The notes beneath the pieces were generated by a model. The model made no database searches. It was given only the letters and a program-made list of their open reading frames with translations, and was not told the origin of the DNA. Of a stretch of DNA of 64,000 bases, positions 38,531-49,776 are shown in pieces. Numbering within the stretch: the stretch's first letter is position 1; each line of letters opens with the position of its first letter. The translations under genes and the position numbers were made by a program. The stretch comes from Rhizodiscina lignyota (taxonomy: Eukaryota; Ascomycota; Dothideomycetes; Aulographales; Rhizodiscinaceae): contig ML978142.1 of assembly GCA_010015805.1 (NCBI GenBank), forward strand, positions 203,831 to 267,830. The letters are read 5' to 3'.

Positions 38531-38814
38531 GCACCGCGGAAAGCCCGATTCAGTGACTCAAGCATATTTTTCAACGTGCTTAAATAGTAGGCATGGCCGC
38601 CATCATCCCTTGAGTCATTGCGGTATACGCGGGTGGCTTGTCCCCGATAGTGAATGGCCGAATCGAAGTCTGCGATGATTGTGGTGGAAATCCTGGTCGC
38701 CGATTCCGCAACGCGTTGGCAAATAGAAATCATAGTGTTATTGTTGAAATCATGCTGCGGAGGGTGGGCCACAGAGCTTGATCCTTGCGAGGTCGTAGGT
38801 AGTTCAATTTTCAA
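38527..38814 (-). CDS. Small hypothetical ORF, 95 aa
   Basis: An open frame upstream of, and overlapping by 4 nt in another frame, the broken gene at 37892-38530. It has a mixed polar sequence (FDSAIHYRGQATRVY, YLSTLKNMLESLNRAF) and no known domain. It may be the displaced first exon of that gene. Confidence 0.25.
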   Translation of the reverse strand: MKIELPTTSQGSSSVAHPPQHDFNNNTMISICQRVAESATRISTTIIADFDSAIHYRGQATRVYRNDSRDDGGHAYYLSTLKNMLESLNRAFRGA

Positions 38815-39709
38815 CTCTCGAACTTGAGCATGAAGTCACTTGTTGATTGCCTCGTCTGCTTTCTTGTATTGCCGCACATAATCGCCTATAGGCTCCAGGC
38901 GCGGATCGCGAGAGTGCTCATGACCAGATCGTGTGGAAGAGGTAGAATAGGAAGAAGGGCCAGATACTGAAGCATGGGGAGGGCGACTGCTTTAACCAGC
39001 ACGTTAGAGCGAGTATCTGAGCTACAAGGGCAGTCATGGAACACTTACCGCATAGTACTAGTATGAATAAACCTCTATCACGTCTGTTGGAAGCTGTCAG
39101 GCCAGGGAAGACGGTGCCAGGGAGCCAGAGTAGGGGTACTACAAGAGGGGCGAACGCGTACAGAGGATACGAGGGATTTGACCTCTCGCTGTGCTTGCGT
39201 CCTGGAACGTGTAGTAAGCTCTGTGGTGCCTGATGGCCGGACCCGGTATACTTATACCCTGCCAACAGAATCTGCGCATTAAAGCAAGTCTGCTGTTGAT
39301 ATGCCATTGTTCCAGCCCTAGTATGCCATTGTTTCATCTCTTTTTAACGTGAAAGACAGTATTGTTGCTTTCATTGAAGGCAGCTAGCATTACCGGCTAA
39401 GACATGTCTTCTAACGGTGTCGGAGACACACGTCCATTGTGGTGTTGAAACTGATGAAACCGGACCTTGTCTTAGGACGAATTCTATTGTCCTCGCTAGC
39501 GGCGTAAGAGAGAGACGCGTGGCCACATCTGGTATTACGCTGAACTCTGGCAGTCATTTCCTAGCCATGTCGGGCGAAATCGTACCCATGTCCGAGGAAC
39601 CACTGCCGGCTTTTGAGGCCGTCCACTTCAACAGTTGGAGATGTAATTGACGCAGATGCCGGTTCTTTGTACGCGCGTATAGCGTATAGACCTTCGTACT
39701 AGACTCTAT
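38815..39709. other. Intergenic, nothing supported
   Basis: Short frames on both strands lack starts, domains or splice signals that agree. No repeat is evident. Confidence 0.3.
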
Positions 39710-41155
39710 TTAGAGTTTCTCGTTTATAACTTCATCTTCCGAGCCTCTCCCACAAGATTCTATCTGATGCAGTAGTATCTTCCAAGCTTCCGTCAGGTCT
39801 GCAATTTGCTGCTGGGAGTCGGCAAATGTTTTCTCTAAGCCGTTCCGCTTGTGCCTTAAGGCCTCGACTACCTGCTGCGAATTGGCAAATAGTTGCTCTA
39901 GGCTATTCCGTTGCTGCCTCAATGCGTGAGCATCTCTCTCAAGCTCCGAGAGCCTCTGTTTCGTCTTCTCGATTGTCTCCTCGACTGTTAGGTTGTCCTC
40001 ATTCTTGTCGAAGAGGTCAAATAATTTTCGCTTCATCTCATCGACTTCATCCTTCTTGGCGTCGCGCTCTGTCTGTAGCTCCGAGATGTGTTTGAGAGTT
40101 TGTGCTTCTCCGGTGGTTGGAGAATGAGTCGACGATAAGATACTCTCTAATTGATCCATCTTCACGTTGATGTTGCTAAGATTCTTAGTCTCGGCGTCAA
40201 TGCGTTGGATCTGCCCACTAAGGTCCTCGGTCCTAGTATCAATGAGCCGAAGCAGCTCGCTATTGTCGATGACCGCGTTCCCGAGAGATGTGATCTCCTC
40301 CTGAAATCTCTGAGAGTCAAGGTTCTCCAGATGTACTCGCCGTAGGTGCTCGCACAGCTCGTTCATGTTGATATCATTGCGAATTTGGTTGGTAGATTGG
40401 AGTTGTTGTGCCAGCTGGGCCTGTTCGTTACTGCTGCTTTGGTGGCGTTGCACTAGCTCTTGGAGTTGCTCGGCTAGCTTAGCTTGCTGGTTGCTGCTGA
40501 TTTGGTGGTTTTGCGCCAGCTCTTGGAGGATTGGAACTATCTGATCGATCCTGTTGGACCCTTCTGAGGCGATTGAGTAGCTGGTTTGGAGTATCGGAAC
40601 TATCTGATCGAGCCTGTTGGACGCTTCTGTTGCGATCGAGATATGCCTACCAAATTCTTGTACTGCAGCAGACATCTGTTGATGAATCTCTGATACGAGT
40701 TGACTATGACTTGCATCGCAACGCTCGACCCCGCGGCGCAAACTGCTCAGTTCTCCCATACATCTATCGAGCGCATTGTCACGTTGCTTGAAGTTTTCGC
40801 GAACTGGTCCGAGCCATGTTTGGAGGTGTCTGTTGATTGATGCCTCCAGCTGAGCATCATGCTGCTTCAGACGTTCGTCAAATTCCTTGTGCGTGACGGG
40901 TTGATCCGGACGGGTATCGCTTCTGCAGGAATAAAGTATTAGATCATAGAAATATTTGCGGTAGGACCTTCCAGCCTTACCCCCGCTGTCCTTTGCCTTG
41001 CGGTTGGTACCTACTGTTGCTGTCCTCCCACGGAAGAGGCGTGCAGCTCCAGGAAATCCTGGGACTTCGTGTTGGAGGCGGCAAATCCATCCTGAGAGGG
41101 CTGTGGAGAAAAGGAGGCGAAAGGTAAGTATGTACATAAAATAGCTTCTGGACAT
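39710..41155 (-). CDS. Coiled-coil protein, 481 aa, unknown
   Basis: A single open frame from 41155 to 39710. After about 90 residues of mixed sequence (with a possible hydrophobic start YFMYILTFRLLFSTALSGWI) almost the whole protein is heptad-patterned and rich in Gln, Glu, Leu and Arg. Internal repeats are plain: SNR(L/I)DQIVPILQ occurs twice 21 residues apart, then Q-L-Q-E-L-(A/V)-Q-x-H-Q units, and near the C-terminus two copies of a R-x-x-R-N-x-L-E-x-x-F-A-x-S-Q-Q unit. The matching DNA repeats at 40533 and 40596 are 63 bp apart. No catalytic domain is seen. A structural, tethering or coiled-coil partner role is all that can be inferred. An apparent donor/acceptor pair at about 40925-40990 does not restore phase, so I read it unspliced. 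Confidence 0.55.
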   Translation of the reverse strand: MSRSYFMYILTFRLLFSTALSGWICRLQHEVPGFPGAARLFRGRTATVGTNRKAKDSGGKAGRSYRKYFYDLILYSCRSDTRPDQPVTHKEFDERLKQHDAQLEASINRHLQTWLGPVRENFKQRDNALDRCMGELSSLRRGVERCDASHSQLVSEIHQQMSAAVQEFGRHISIATEASNRLDQIVPILQTSYSIASEGSNRIDQIVPILQELAQNHQISSNQQAKLAEQLQELVQRHQSSSNEQAQLAQQLQSTNQIRNDINMNELCEHLRRVHLENLDSQRFQEEITSLGNAVIDNSELLRLIDTRTEDLSGQIQRIDAETKNLSNINVKMDQLESILSSTHSPTTGEAQTLKHISELQTERDAKKDEVDEMKRKLFDLFDKNEDNLTVEETIEKTKQRLSELERDAHALRQQRNSLEQLFANSQQVVEALRHKRNGLEKTFADSQQQIADLTEAWKILLHQIESCGRGSEDEVINEKL

Positions 41156-42428
41156 GTGTCATTTCAACCATGTCTCTGCCGAGCACCCGTGAGCGATGAC
41201 GATCGGCACCCTGGATTGTTATGCGCTCTTTCTGAGTTTCTGATCGAAATTTAGATTGTATCAGTTTCAGGAGGTAAACTGTCCCACATGCAACGCGCGC
41301 ACAGCTTTTGTGTACGTACATGGAAGAATCGGGTCTGGCCAGTCCCACTGATACGCTCCCAGTCAGGCACGTCACGTTATGTGGGTCGCTGCGGGCCCGA
41401 TCCGATTTAGGATAAGGCGGAATCTGCAACCCATTCCTTCTTTGATCGCCGTCGCTCTTGTCCCGTCAGAATCAACTGATGCCGTTGTTTAATTGCCATA
41501 CACAGCAGAACGCAACGCCACTCCTCACTTGACCTCTCGGTTGGATTCTGTTCCGGTATCGTATATGTATGTACACCGGCTCGTCGTCTATTCCGTGGTC
41601 ATTGCTCGCCGCTGGTCAACCATGTGGATATGTGTTCTTATGAAGATTGACAGCACCTTCAATTGTAGCTCATTTCTCTCGAAGTTGACAGAATGAGATG
41701 GCGGACGGAGCACATGCATACTCTACGTCTCGATATTGATGTTGTGACTCTACCTACGTTTGCCGTTTATCCATCAAGATCACTACTCGTATTGTCTCAT
41801 CCCCTCTTTCACGGCCATAACTTTGTAAATGTATACCCCGGGATCCGATAATTCTACGGCTCAAGGACAGCTCATACGTGTATTGACGTAGAGTCTGGTG
41901 CCATCACTTGCTACATAAGTTATTGCAGGTGTGTAATCGTTAAGGACGCGCCGTCCACTAACTATGGAGCGCCACAGCAGCTCAAGCATGTTCTAGATTC
42001 TGTACCGAAGCTTCAATACTCCCATCTCCGACTATGGGTAAATGCCGATTGGTTAAGGATTTCTTCTTTATTGAGTATTTATTCTGCTCGCGTGGCGCTG
42101 TTTCGTGTCATCTCAGTCGTTGTCTTACTCAACGTCCACGTTCTCCGTACGATATATCTTCATTCTCGCACCATGCGGTCTGCTCATACTTTTCCATCCG
42201 CAAGTACATCTCCTTGCTTATTGATATCATTTGCTCACTTATCGACTCTTATTACCGGCCGTCGGATTTGGTCCCATCTGTCCATCTCTGGCATCGGCGC
42301 CTAAGGGCATCCAGCGCGTACGCCTTCACAGCCAGAGCCACCGCGCAACATGCCAAAGACTTCACGTGTACAAGTTGCCGCCTATTAACATTCGGAATCA
42401 GTGAGATTAATACGTATGACAGAATGTA
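41156..42428. other. Intergenic, nothing supported
   Basis: Sequence of mixed composition with only short overlapping frames. I see no RNA gene, repeat or coding signal that holds up. Confidence 0.3.
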
Positions 42429-43377
42429 ATGGCCATGCAGCGCTATGATCCGCTACGGCGGCACCGCCAGCAACCAGAGCGCGCTCCAGATCACATTGAA
42501 GAAGCCTTAACACAAGAACAAGTATATAGCCTTAACCCCTCGCCTCATTTGTTCAACGTATTAACACCGTCTGTGGCAGACAACCGAAATGGGGACAGAC
42601 CTCTTCAACGATCTACAACGGAGGCGAGCGTCTACATTCAGTCTTAACGAAGCACGAACAGTCGCCGTAAAAGAAATGGCCACAAGGCTCCTCTCTGGCG
42701 AGCTGTTTCATCGAGACCTGTTGGACCTCCGGAGCACGTTTATTGACTGTAGTCACTGTACCGGATATATCTCAAGTTTCCAACTTAGTTTAGCCGAATT
42801 CTCCAGGTATCTCGCTCGCGCCGAGATTGTCAGAGTTATCCACGCCACAAAATTCAAAAAGGACACCCCGATGGCCTTACAGTGGCACGGTCGCAGATTT
42901 TCCGTAAAGCCAGACGAGATTCGCCGACTGTTCCCGCACACGCCGCAAGATGTCCTGCAAATGTTTTCAATGAAAAGATATGCATTTAACGCGTGTAAGA
43001 TTGGCCTCCTACTTGACTATTTTAGCAATGAGCTCTCAGACGGAGTCATCGGTCTTTTGGCTATGTGTGCGTACTCTTATAACGAATTGCACCCCAGTCG
43101 GATTCGTTCTAGAGAGCCGAGCAGCTCACCGCACCCGGCTCTCGCTGCTACAATCAAGCATCTTGAAGAGATAGGCATTGTTCAGATAGTTGCATCGGCC
43201 GGATTAACTGACTTCGTGGGAAGCATTCGCCGCCGCCAGCGGGATATCATTGCCGCCAATCCTCACCTGCAACAATGCCGCGACCAGCAGACTTCAGCAG
43301 CACGATCGTCCGAAACGACGAGTAACCCGGCCAGAATGCCTCATTTGGCTAATGCTGAATCATCTCAACTTACTTGA
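42429..43377 (+). CDS. Two-exon hypothetical protein, about 296 aa
   Basis: Exon 1 (42429-42520) and exon 2 (42580-43377) join in phase through a 59-nt intron with GTATAT donor, ATTAAC branch and CAG acceptor; without splicing the first frame stops at 42647. The protein has a helical, basic centre (MALQWHGRRFSVKPDEIRRL; KIGLLLDYFSNEL; HPALAATIKHLEEIG) and a low-complexity tail. I do not recognise the family. No membrane segment or signal is seen. An in-frame ATG at 42435 is an equally good start. Confidence 0.45.
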
Positions 43378-44123
43378 CATCCCCGTTACGACCATGCTGC
43401 ACCAAAAGGGGCTTTCGCTCTCCACGGCGGCCGATTACCGACGGGTCAACTGGAAGCAAGCCATGGCATTTACAGATCAAGCATTTTACTGGCTGCCTCA
43501 CAGCTGAGCCAGGATTTTGTTTTGCCCTCCCATTGTTTGGCGCGCCCGTGCGATAGAGAGAGCCAGGCGATTCGAGCTTGCGATTGAACAGTTTACAGTG
43601 TTAATTGATTAGCTTTGTAAATCACAGTTGGCAGAGGCAATGACCCTCGCTGAATGATGCCTCCCATAACAACATCTTGCACTGTTTCCGGATGTCAGAT
43701 TCCGTGCTCGTGACTATTAAAAGTACAGAATTCCACTATTGCTCTAGCGCTTTTTAGTGATACAAAAGCGTCTTAAAAACTCATCAAGGAAAGTATTAAT
43801 TCTTCAGTATTTCTAGAATTTCGCAAGGTTTTCGGGTTCCAGCTTGAGACTTACGTACGGGCGTCTTCTTCAGGGTGTGGTTTTACTTGACATACGCCGC
43901 GCGAAATGCATTCTACCCCCTCGAAACACTTGCGCTGAATGATCTTTTAAATGAAAGAATATGCCGATGCACACGCTCTTAAGTGCGCTTCGTAATGGTA
44001 GTGCATGACTCGCCTTAAAGAGTCACCCACTGGCTTGGAGATCACCAGATCCGCATTAGTTTGTTATGTGTCAAGTTAAAAGAAGGGGAGAGGGAGAGCT
44101 TGACTTGAGAACGGAAAGAACTC

Positions 44124-44268
44124 CCAGCAGTCCATTTGATACGTGAAACAAAGAAAGAGCAGAAATCGATAGATTTGCATCGCCTACTTCTTGTATTCCC
44201 AAGCTGAATTGCCTTGAAGTGTTGTCGTTCCAAAGTTTCTTTGTTTCACGTATCAAATGGACTGCTGG
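44124..44268. repeat. Perfect 33-bp inverted repeat with 79-bp loop
   Basis: Positions 44124-44156 and 44236-44268 are exact reverse complements over 33 bp (arms begin CCAGCAGTCCATTTGATACG and end TTCAAATGGACTGCTGG-like when read across). The bases just outside and inside both arms mismatch, so the limits are sharp. The 79-bp loop carries no gene. It could be a tiny MITE, a hairpin-forming site or two oppositely placed copies of a short element. Confidence 0.75.
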
Positions 44269-45126
44269 CATGACTCACTTCGGTTTCAAGTCCTGCTCTC
44301 TTATTGCTTTGCCCACGTGCTCCACTTGTACTCCATTTCTCTAAGGTCTATTACAAAGGCCATTAAACACCTTCCCATAATGCGCCTTGCCTGAGTTTTG
44401 CAAAGCTCCTCGAAATAGACAGTCGCAACGAGAGCCTAAAGCAGGCAAAGGAAAGTGCAAAGTAGGAAAACGAAACAAAAACCGCGCAACTAGAGAACTT
44501 ACAGAAGGTATAGTCTTGCTTGAAGCATGCTTATAAGATCTACACTAGCGCGTTCTCAACACCGCGGTCTCACAATCAAAAGGCTCCAAGACTAAGATCC
44601 GTCGTATTCATCAACCAACTCCTAAAATTGACGGCAGGTGGATTGGATATAAAGAGTGTTTCATTCGACATGCAACCGCGTTGACGAGACTTGATATGTT
44701 CAAAGGTGGAACATGCCACTTTCATTACTGTTGCCCTATTTTGCTGACCTAGTTTAGCAATCTCTATAAACTCTGGCGGGGTGGGGATGTCTTGTTCTTG
44801 CAGTACGGTGAAAGTGGGACCTCTCGACAAGGAGCCCTCACAATCAAGTTACAGGGCCATGGATCTGGGAACACATTGGATGACGATACGGACTGTATAG
44901 CTTTATGCCGGATGTTTTTCACTTTTCCTTCTCGGAAAGGGCTGTATCGTTGCGGCTTTGCAGTTCTGTAGCTTCAGTAAATGCAGGCAGTGCTAATCCG
45001 CGCTGTCAAGAATCTGTCTTCTCCACGTAGAGCCTGCAGTTCCTCCTATTGAATTGAAATAGTTGTCGTCTTTTAGCCAGCATTGCAATGATTGTTGTCA
45101 ACATCGGTCAACTTGTATCATGCTCG

Positions 45127-45146
45127 CCCCCCCCCCCCCCCCCCCC
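45127..45146. repeat. Homopolymer of 20 C
   Basis: Twenty consecutive C residues followed by a CA/ACA-rich stretch. The length is liable to sequencing or polymerase slippage. Confidence 0.9.
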
Positions 45147-45432
45147 ACACCAAAACACCAACACACACACAAAACGTCCAAATTACTCTCTTTATACCTC
45201 GTGTACCTGAGGACTAGTCTCACTCACTTGGTATTTTCGGCATAGTAGCCATCATGACCGGAATTACACGGATTAGAGATCGGGACAGACACTCATGCAT
45301 GTCACGAATGGGAGGCAATGCAGAGAATATCCTGAAGTTTAAACGCTACTCCGAAAAATTATACTTGATCCGCAAGCTTTCCAAACCAATTACTTGCCAA
45401 TAGCATAAAAACCTCTTCTCTCAATTTACAGT

Positions 45433-45840
45433 ATGCACTCTAAGCGACTAGTTCGCTTCCTCAATCAGTCTCCGACCGTTTCGCACACAAGCACCGGTCC
45501 CCAGACGGTCGTGTCACCACTTCGCTGCCGAATTTTGTGCCCGGGCTACATCTTGCGAAGCATGTATACCGTTACTTCAAGAGGTAGGGGCTGCGGTCGG
45601 GCGTTAAGAGGCCGAGGATGACGACGTAGAGACATTCCAGGAGACTGGAGATGACAATGTAGAGGGCTTCCAGGAGGGCCCGGAGAGTGCAACTGAGCAA
45701 GTAGAAGAAGATGGTCCTGACGGTGGGCTAGATGAGGGCCATAATAGCGGCACGGGTAGTGATGGCGTAGTCAAAGACGAGGACCATGAGAACCAGAGCG
45801 AGGATGTTGTACATGTCATCCATAGTGAGTCTGCCCGGTG
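45433..45840 (+). other. Possible decayed or spliced small acidic gene
   Basis: A 62-codon frame from the ATG at 45433 is followed, in another frame from about 45606, by a strikingly acidic 77-codon stretch (DDDVETFQETGDDNVEGFQE, GHNSGTGSDGVVKDEDHEN) ending at a TGA near 45840. No intron of normal length links them. Either a frameshifted gene or chance. Confidence 0.2.
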
Positions 45841-48097
45841 ACGTATTCATGGCGGCGCCTAGAAATTAGCAACTGATGTCCAGAGCGTCAGTTGGCTTAC
45901 TTAAACTTACCGGCGAAGCTGGATGAAAAATCGAAAAAGGCGAGTTGATTGACTTTGCACTTGCTGGCTCTCTGGAGTGATATTTGGGCTGGCAGTGCAA
46001 ATCCACTCTTGGTGCTATCAAATGTATATATAGGCAAAATCTTCCTGCGTCTCCTGATTGTCGACTGTCTTAAAGCGGTGTTGAAACTATAGTCTCAAAC
46101 TAAGACAATCGATAAGGAGGCGCAACTGTCGCAAAGGAGGGTAAATGAGGATGTCTTAGAGTCACACAAGGAGAACATCGTAGCATCCACCTCTTCAATA
46201 TCCCCTGAAACTATGCGATGAAAGGACTATGGAGTCTGGAAGCGCAGCATCGTCAAGGAGTCGCACTAACGACAAAGGACGCATCATTCACTAATTCTCG
46301 GTTCACAGGTTTACCCCTCCTCAGTCGGGTTGGCTCGAAATGTATCAAAATACGTCTTAGAACCTCAGGAAACGAGGCTTGAGGCTGGATAAGGTAGGCT
46401 GATGATGATCCCTCCTTGACCTGTCGTGAGACCTCCCTAAAATTCGCCGCTGACAGCCATTGCTGCTGCAGAGTCACGATTGACCCTACCCTCGTCGTCA
46501 TCCTAAGGAGATAAAGAAAAAGGAGAGCCCAAAGTTTGAAGCAGACCAGACCTTTCGTCGTGCCGGGTCGCGTCGCGCCGCCGTTGGATTGCTTGCGTAC
46601 GCGATACCGGAATGGTAAATAGTCGGGCAGTCGGATTTTTTTCAGGTTTTTTAATTTGTTTAATTTGAATTTTTGCCCCTAAAAATTACTGCATCGATGG
46701 CTGCTATGGCTCATGTTTACTATTACTCCACATCGAGAGCATTTGTTTGTTTCTTGACGACCTACTAATATCTCCTCTCACCTCAAGCACCAACCGAGTT
46801 CCCTTACCAGCTTTAGCATCCCCAGAGAATGCTTCGCAAGTCCAATGCTTGCAATCAGTAGCAAGGCTGTCAAATCTCTCAACTACCTGAGGTGGGTGAG
46901 GTTGGTGTCTCTCCCGGGTATTCTCGACAGCGGAAGCCAGCAGGTGAGACTTGCCCCTTGGAGACGGACCGCTCATGCGTTTAGAGACTCAGTCTTATCC
47001 TTCGGCAACGTACTTGAGACGTTACTGGATCGATCGATCGCAAGGACAATGCTCCCAACCCTACGGAAGAGGCTTCCACTGTGTGAATGGATAGTAGCGG
47101 ACCAGGGACCTCGGTATGCTCGGCCGGCAGCGTCGAACATCACGTCTCAGGGGTGCAACACGGACTGTACAATAGAACGCGTGTACCGTACGTAGAGTTA
47201 GCCAACTATTCCACTTGCAGAAGTTGTGCGGCATTCTCTTCCGAGGACCCAATATCCCTAAGCATTCCATTCAGCGAGTGTGCGTGACTCTGTGAAATCC
47301 GCGAAGCATTCGTTGTGAGAGATTGGGAGCGGAGGAAGCTGGTTCTCGCCTCCAGGCACTCCTTCTCTCCAGACTGGCAGACTAGTGCTGTCAGCACTTC
47401 ATGCATCAAATGGTACAAGGCGGTGGGCGAAAGTAAAGCTTGATAGTGGGCGTTCTGGAGCCTACATTGACTGTTGACGGGATTGAGATTGCAGCTCAAG
47501 ATAGCGACTAATGTGAACAACGCGTCTTTCTCGGCCTTCTAATACGAGACGGGCTAGAACTCGACGGAGATCGATTCCGACTAAAGCGATACCGACATCG
47601 ACGACGAAGCCGATTGCCGCGCCTTGCCTCATACTTCGCCTCATACGTCGATAAGGATGCAGATGATGGTGGGCCAATCTCTGACCTCCCTTCTATAGAC
47701 ACTCGGTCAGTCGGTTAGCCAGCCAAATAGCTAAGCCGTCGAACATGCCAATAGAGCTAGACAAAGGAAAATCGAGCCAGGGACGGCGGACTCTGCTGAG
47801 AGACTGTACCCTGTCCTGGATTGCGCGTCGACTGAACCTGCGAGGAGATGGTGAAAGTTGCGAACATCGTAGTGGAGACGATGCCAGAGGCTAGGTACCG
47901 CAATTGGAATGATACACTTCAAATTAACAACCACGAAGACTACCTCAGAGACGATAGTGTAGTCGTCGGACAATCACAGGCCTTTGGAGCGATTTACCAT
48001 TAGACCCATCCTGAAGGTCATTATCGCCGACTTTCCGAAAACGACAGCACCGGTGTGACTCGGTTAGCAGGAGCGATGAATATGACCCTGCCCCTCT
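45841..48097. other. Intergenic, no supported gene
   Basis: Short frames (for example 46845-47195 plus, 47206-47520 minus) have no domain and no agreeing splice structure. An AT-rich patch is at 46630-46700. Confidence 0.3.
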
Positions 48098-49776
48098 CTA
48101 GCCGTAGTGTAGAACAACCCTCCCCAACCAAACGAAGGACAGTGACACTGCCAATAGTCTACCCGCATCTATGCCAGGTAGTGTTTCCGCCATCCACGAG
48201 GGTGACGGCAGACCTGACAATGTCAACGTGGGCACGAGCATGAGGATAGCTACAACGAGCACCACGATGGCAGCGACTGACCGTACCGGTATAGCCAGAC
48301 CCTGTCGTTTTCGCGACTGCGATGTTGGTAGAGGCACGGTGCTGGCAGCTCTCTGCTTCTGCTGCCGTTTGAGTTTCGTAATCATTGGTCCATCCTCACT
48401 ATGCTGAACAGTTGGCAGGCGATTCGGGTCCAGGCTAGCCGTCATGGACGCGGCGGGATCTGCAGCAATGTAACGGCGCCCACCCGGTTCACCGTCACTC
48501 TGAGCTAGTGTTACGCTCGACATCGTAGCCAAGTGAGGATCGCCAAATTTCGGGTCTGCCGAGTGCGCAGACGAAGTGACTTGCTCCCTCCCCCTGCGTG
48601 GCTTGCGTCCTTTCGAAATGTCGCCAAACGACTCTTCGTACTCGGCAAAAACATCATAGACATTTCCTTCAGCAGCTGCCGGTAGAGAGTGCTTCTGGGA
48701 AGACAACAGCTCATCTTCTTGGCTTACGCCTGGTCGACCATACTGCTCGTACTCTCCAGCATCAGTTGCATCGCGAGGTATGCCCCAACCAGCCTGAATG
48801 TCATTGTAGTTCTTGCGAATTGTGCCACTGTCATTGGCAGCACAGACGAGCGGTTGCCCAGCAGGGTGATTGACGCTATCTTCGGCAGGTAGGGTATGAC
48901 TCGAGGAAGGAAGGGCTTCCACATCGACTGGCGGAGCCGATATGGAAGGGTCGTCGTTGTCATCAGTTGCTGCTGCGGTGGCAGGAGTGGCGTCAGGCCC
49001 TGTATCAGATCCATCGCCTCCATCTTCATCGTCACCCAGCAGAATTGGTAGGTCTAATGAATGTCGGGTCGATAAGCATGGCTGAGGGAAACTGGGGATC
49101 GAACATGATGGGACTCACCTCGACTGCCGACTCTGCCTATGTCATTTGTGATAGCAGCTGAACCAAATGCTGCTGAGCCTTGACTGCCTCGGCTCTGCTC
49201 GGTCGAGGAACGGCCCTTCACATTTCCTTTGCACTTCCCGGAGATCAAATCCGCAACAGTTGGCCATTCGTCCTCGTCATCACTCTCGTCTGAGTGATCC
49301 AAACAATGAGCTTGCGCGCTGATCAGCAAGGAAAGCTCTCAGCCGTGAGAGCACACCTTACTCATGATGCTAGCAGCTCCACGTTCGTGCTGAGAAACGC
49401 CCTCATCCGACCCCTCGCCACTGCCACCAGCATTGCATGTGAACTTCGGGCGCTGCTGAATAGGCACAGATACGCGTGCGGTCACTGAGGGCTTCGCGTG
49501 CGTCTCACCAAGTGAGAAGAGTTGGAGGGCGGCCGGTAGAAAATGACTGAATCCATTGAAGAAGCGTGCAGTTTCAATGCTTGGCTCTTTGTCAAACGTC
49601 AAATTTGAGAAGTGATCAAGAGGGGAGAATTCGAGCTCTGATTGATTATGAACGCGGGCGCGAGAGGCATTTATACACCTGCTGAGCGCCCTAATCCCAC
49701 CGGCATCGCCGTCCAGGGATTTTATCTTCCGCCGCATGGCTGAGTCCAAGTGCGACGAATGCCAGTCGCACATCAT
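48098..49776 (-). CDS. Hypothetical protein with C-terminal membrane segments, 520 aa
   Basis: Three exons, 49776-49362, 49310-49119 and 49053-48098, join in phase (GTAAGG and GTGAGT donors). The first two thirds are polar and acidic with likely disordered stretches (HSDESDDEDEWP; GDDEDGGDGSDTGPD; TPATAAATDDNDDP). Near the C-terminus a basic segment (LPTSQSRKRQG) precedes a strong membrane helix (VRSVAAIVVLVVAILMLVPTL) and a second weaker one (LLAVSLSFVWLGRVVL). This is the layout of a tail-anchored or hairpin-anchored protein with a large cytosolic part. No family is recognised. Confidence 0.55.

Larger units (their letters stand above)
43378..45432. other. Gene-poor region with an inverted repeat and a poly-C run
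   Basis: No coding frame longer than about 85 codons and none with support. It contains the perfect inverted repeat at 44124-44268 and the C homopolymer at 45127-45146, listed separately. Confidence 0.35.

Noticed and set aside
40925-40990. Intron in the coiled-coil gene
   Set aside because: Donor and acceptor look acceptable but joining them breaks the frame, which is open without splicing.
45604-45819. Ser/Pro/Leu-rich minus-strand frame
   Set aside because: It is the shadow of an acidic plus-strand stretch and has no domain.
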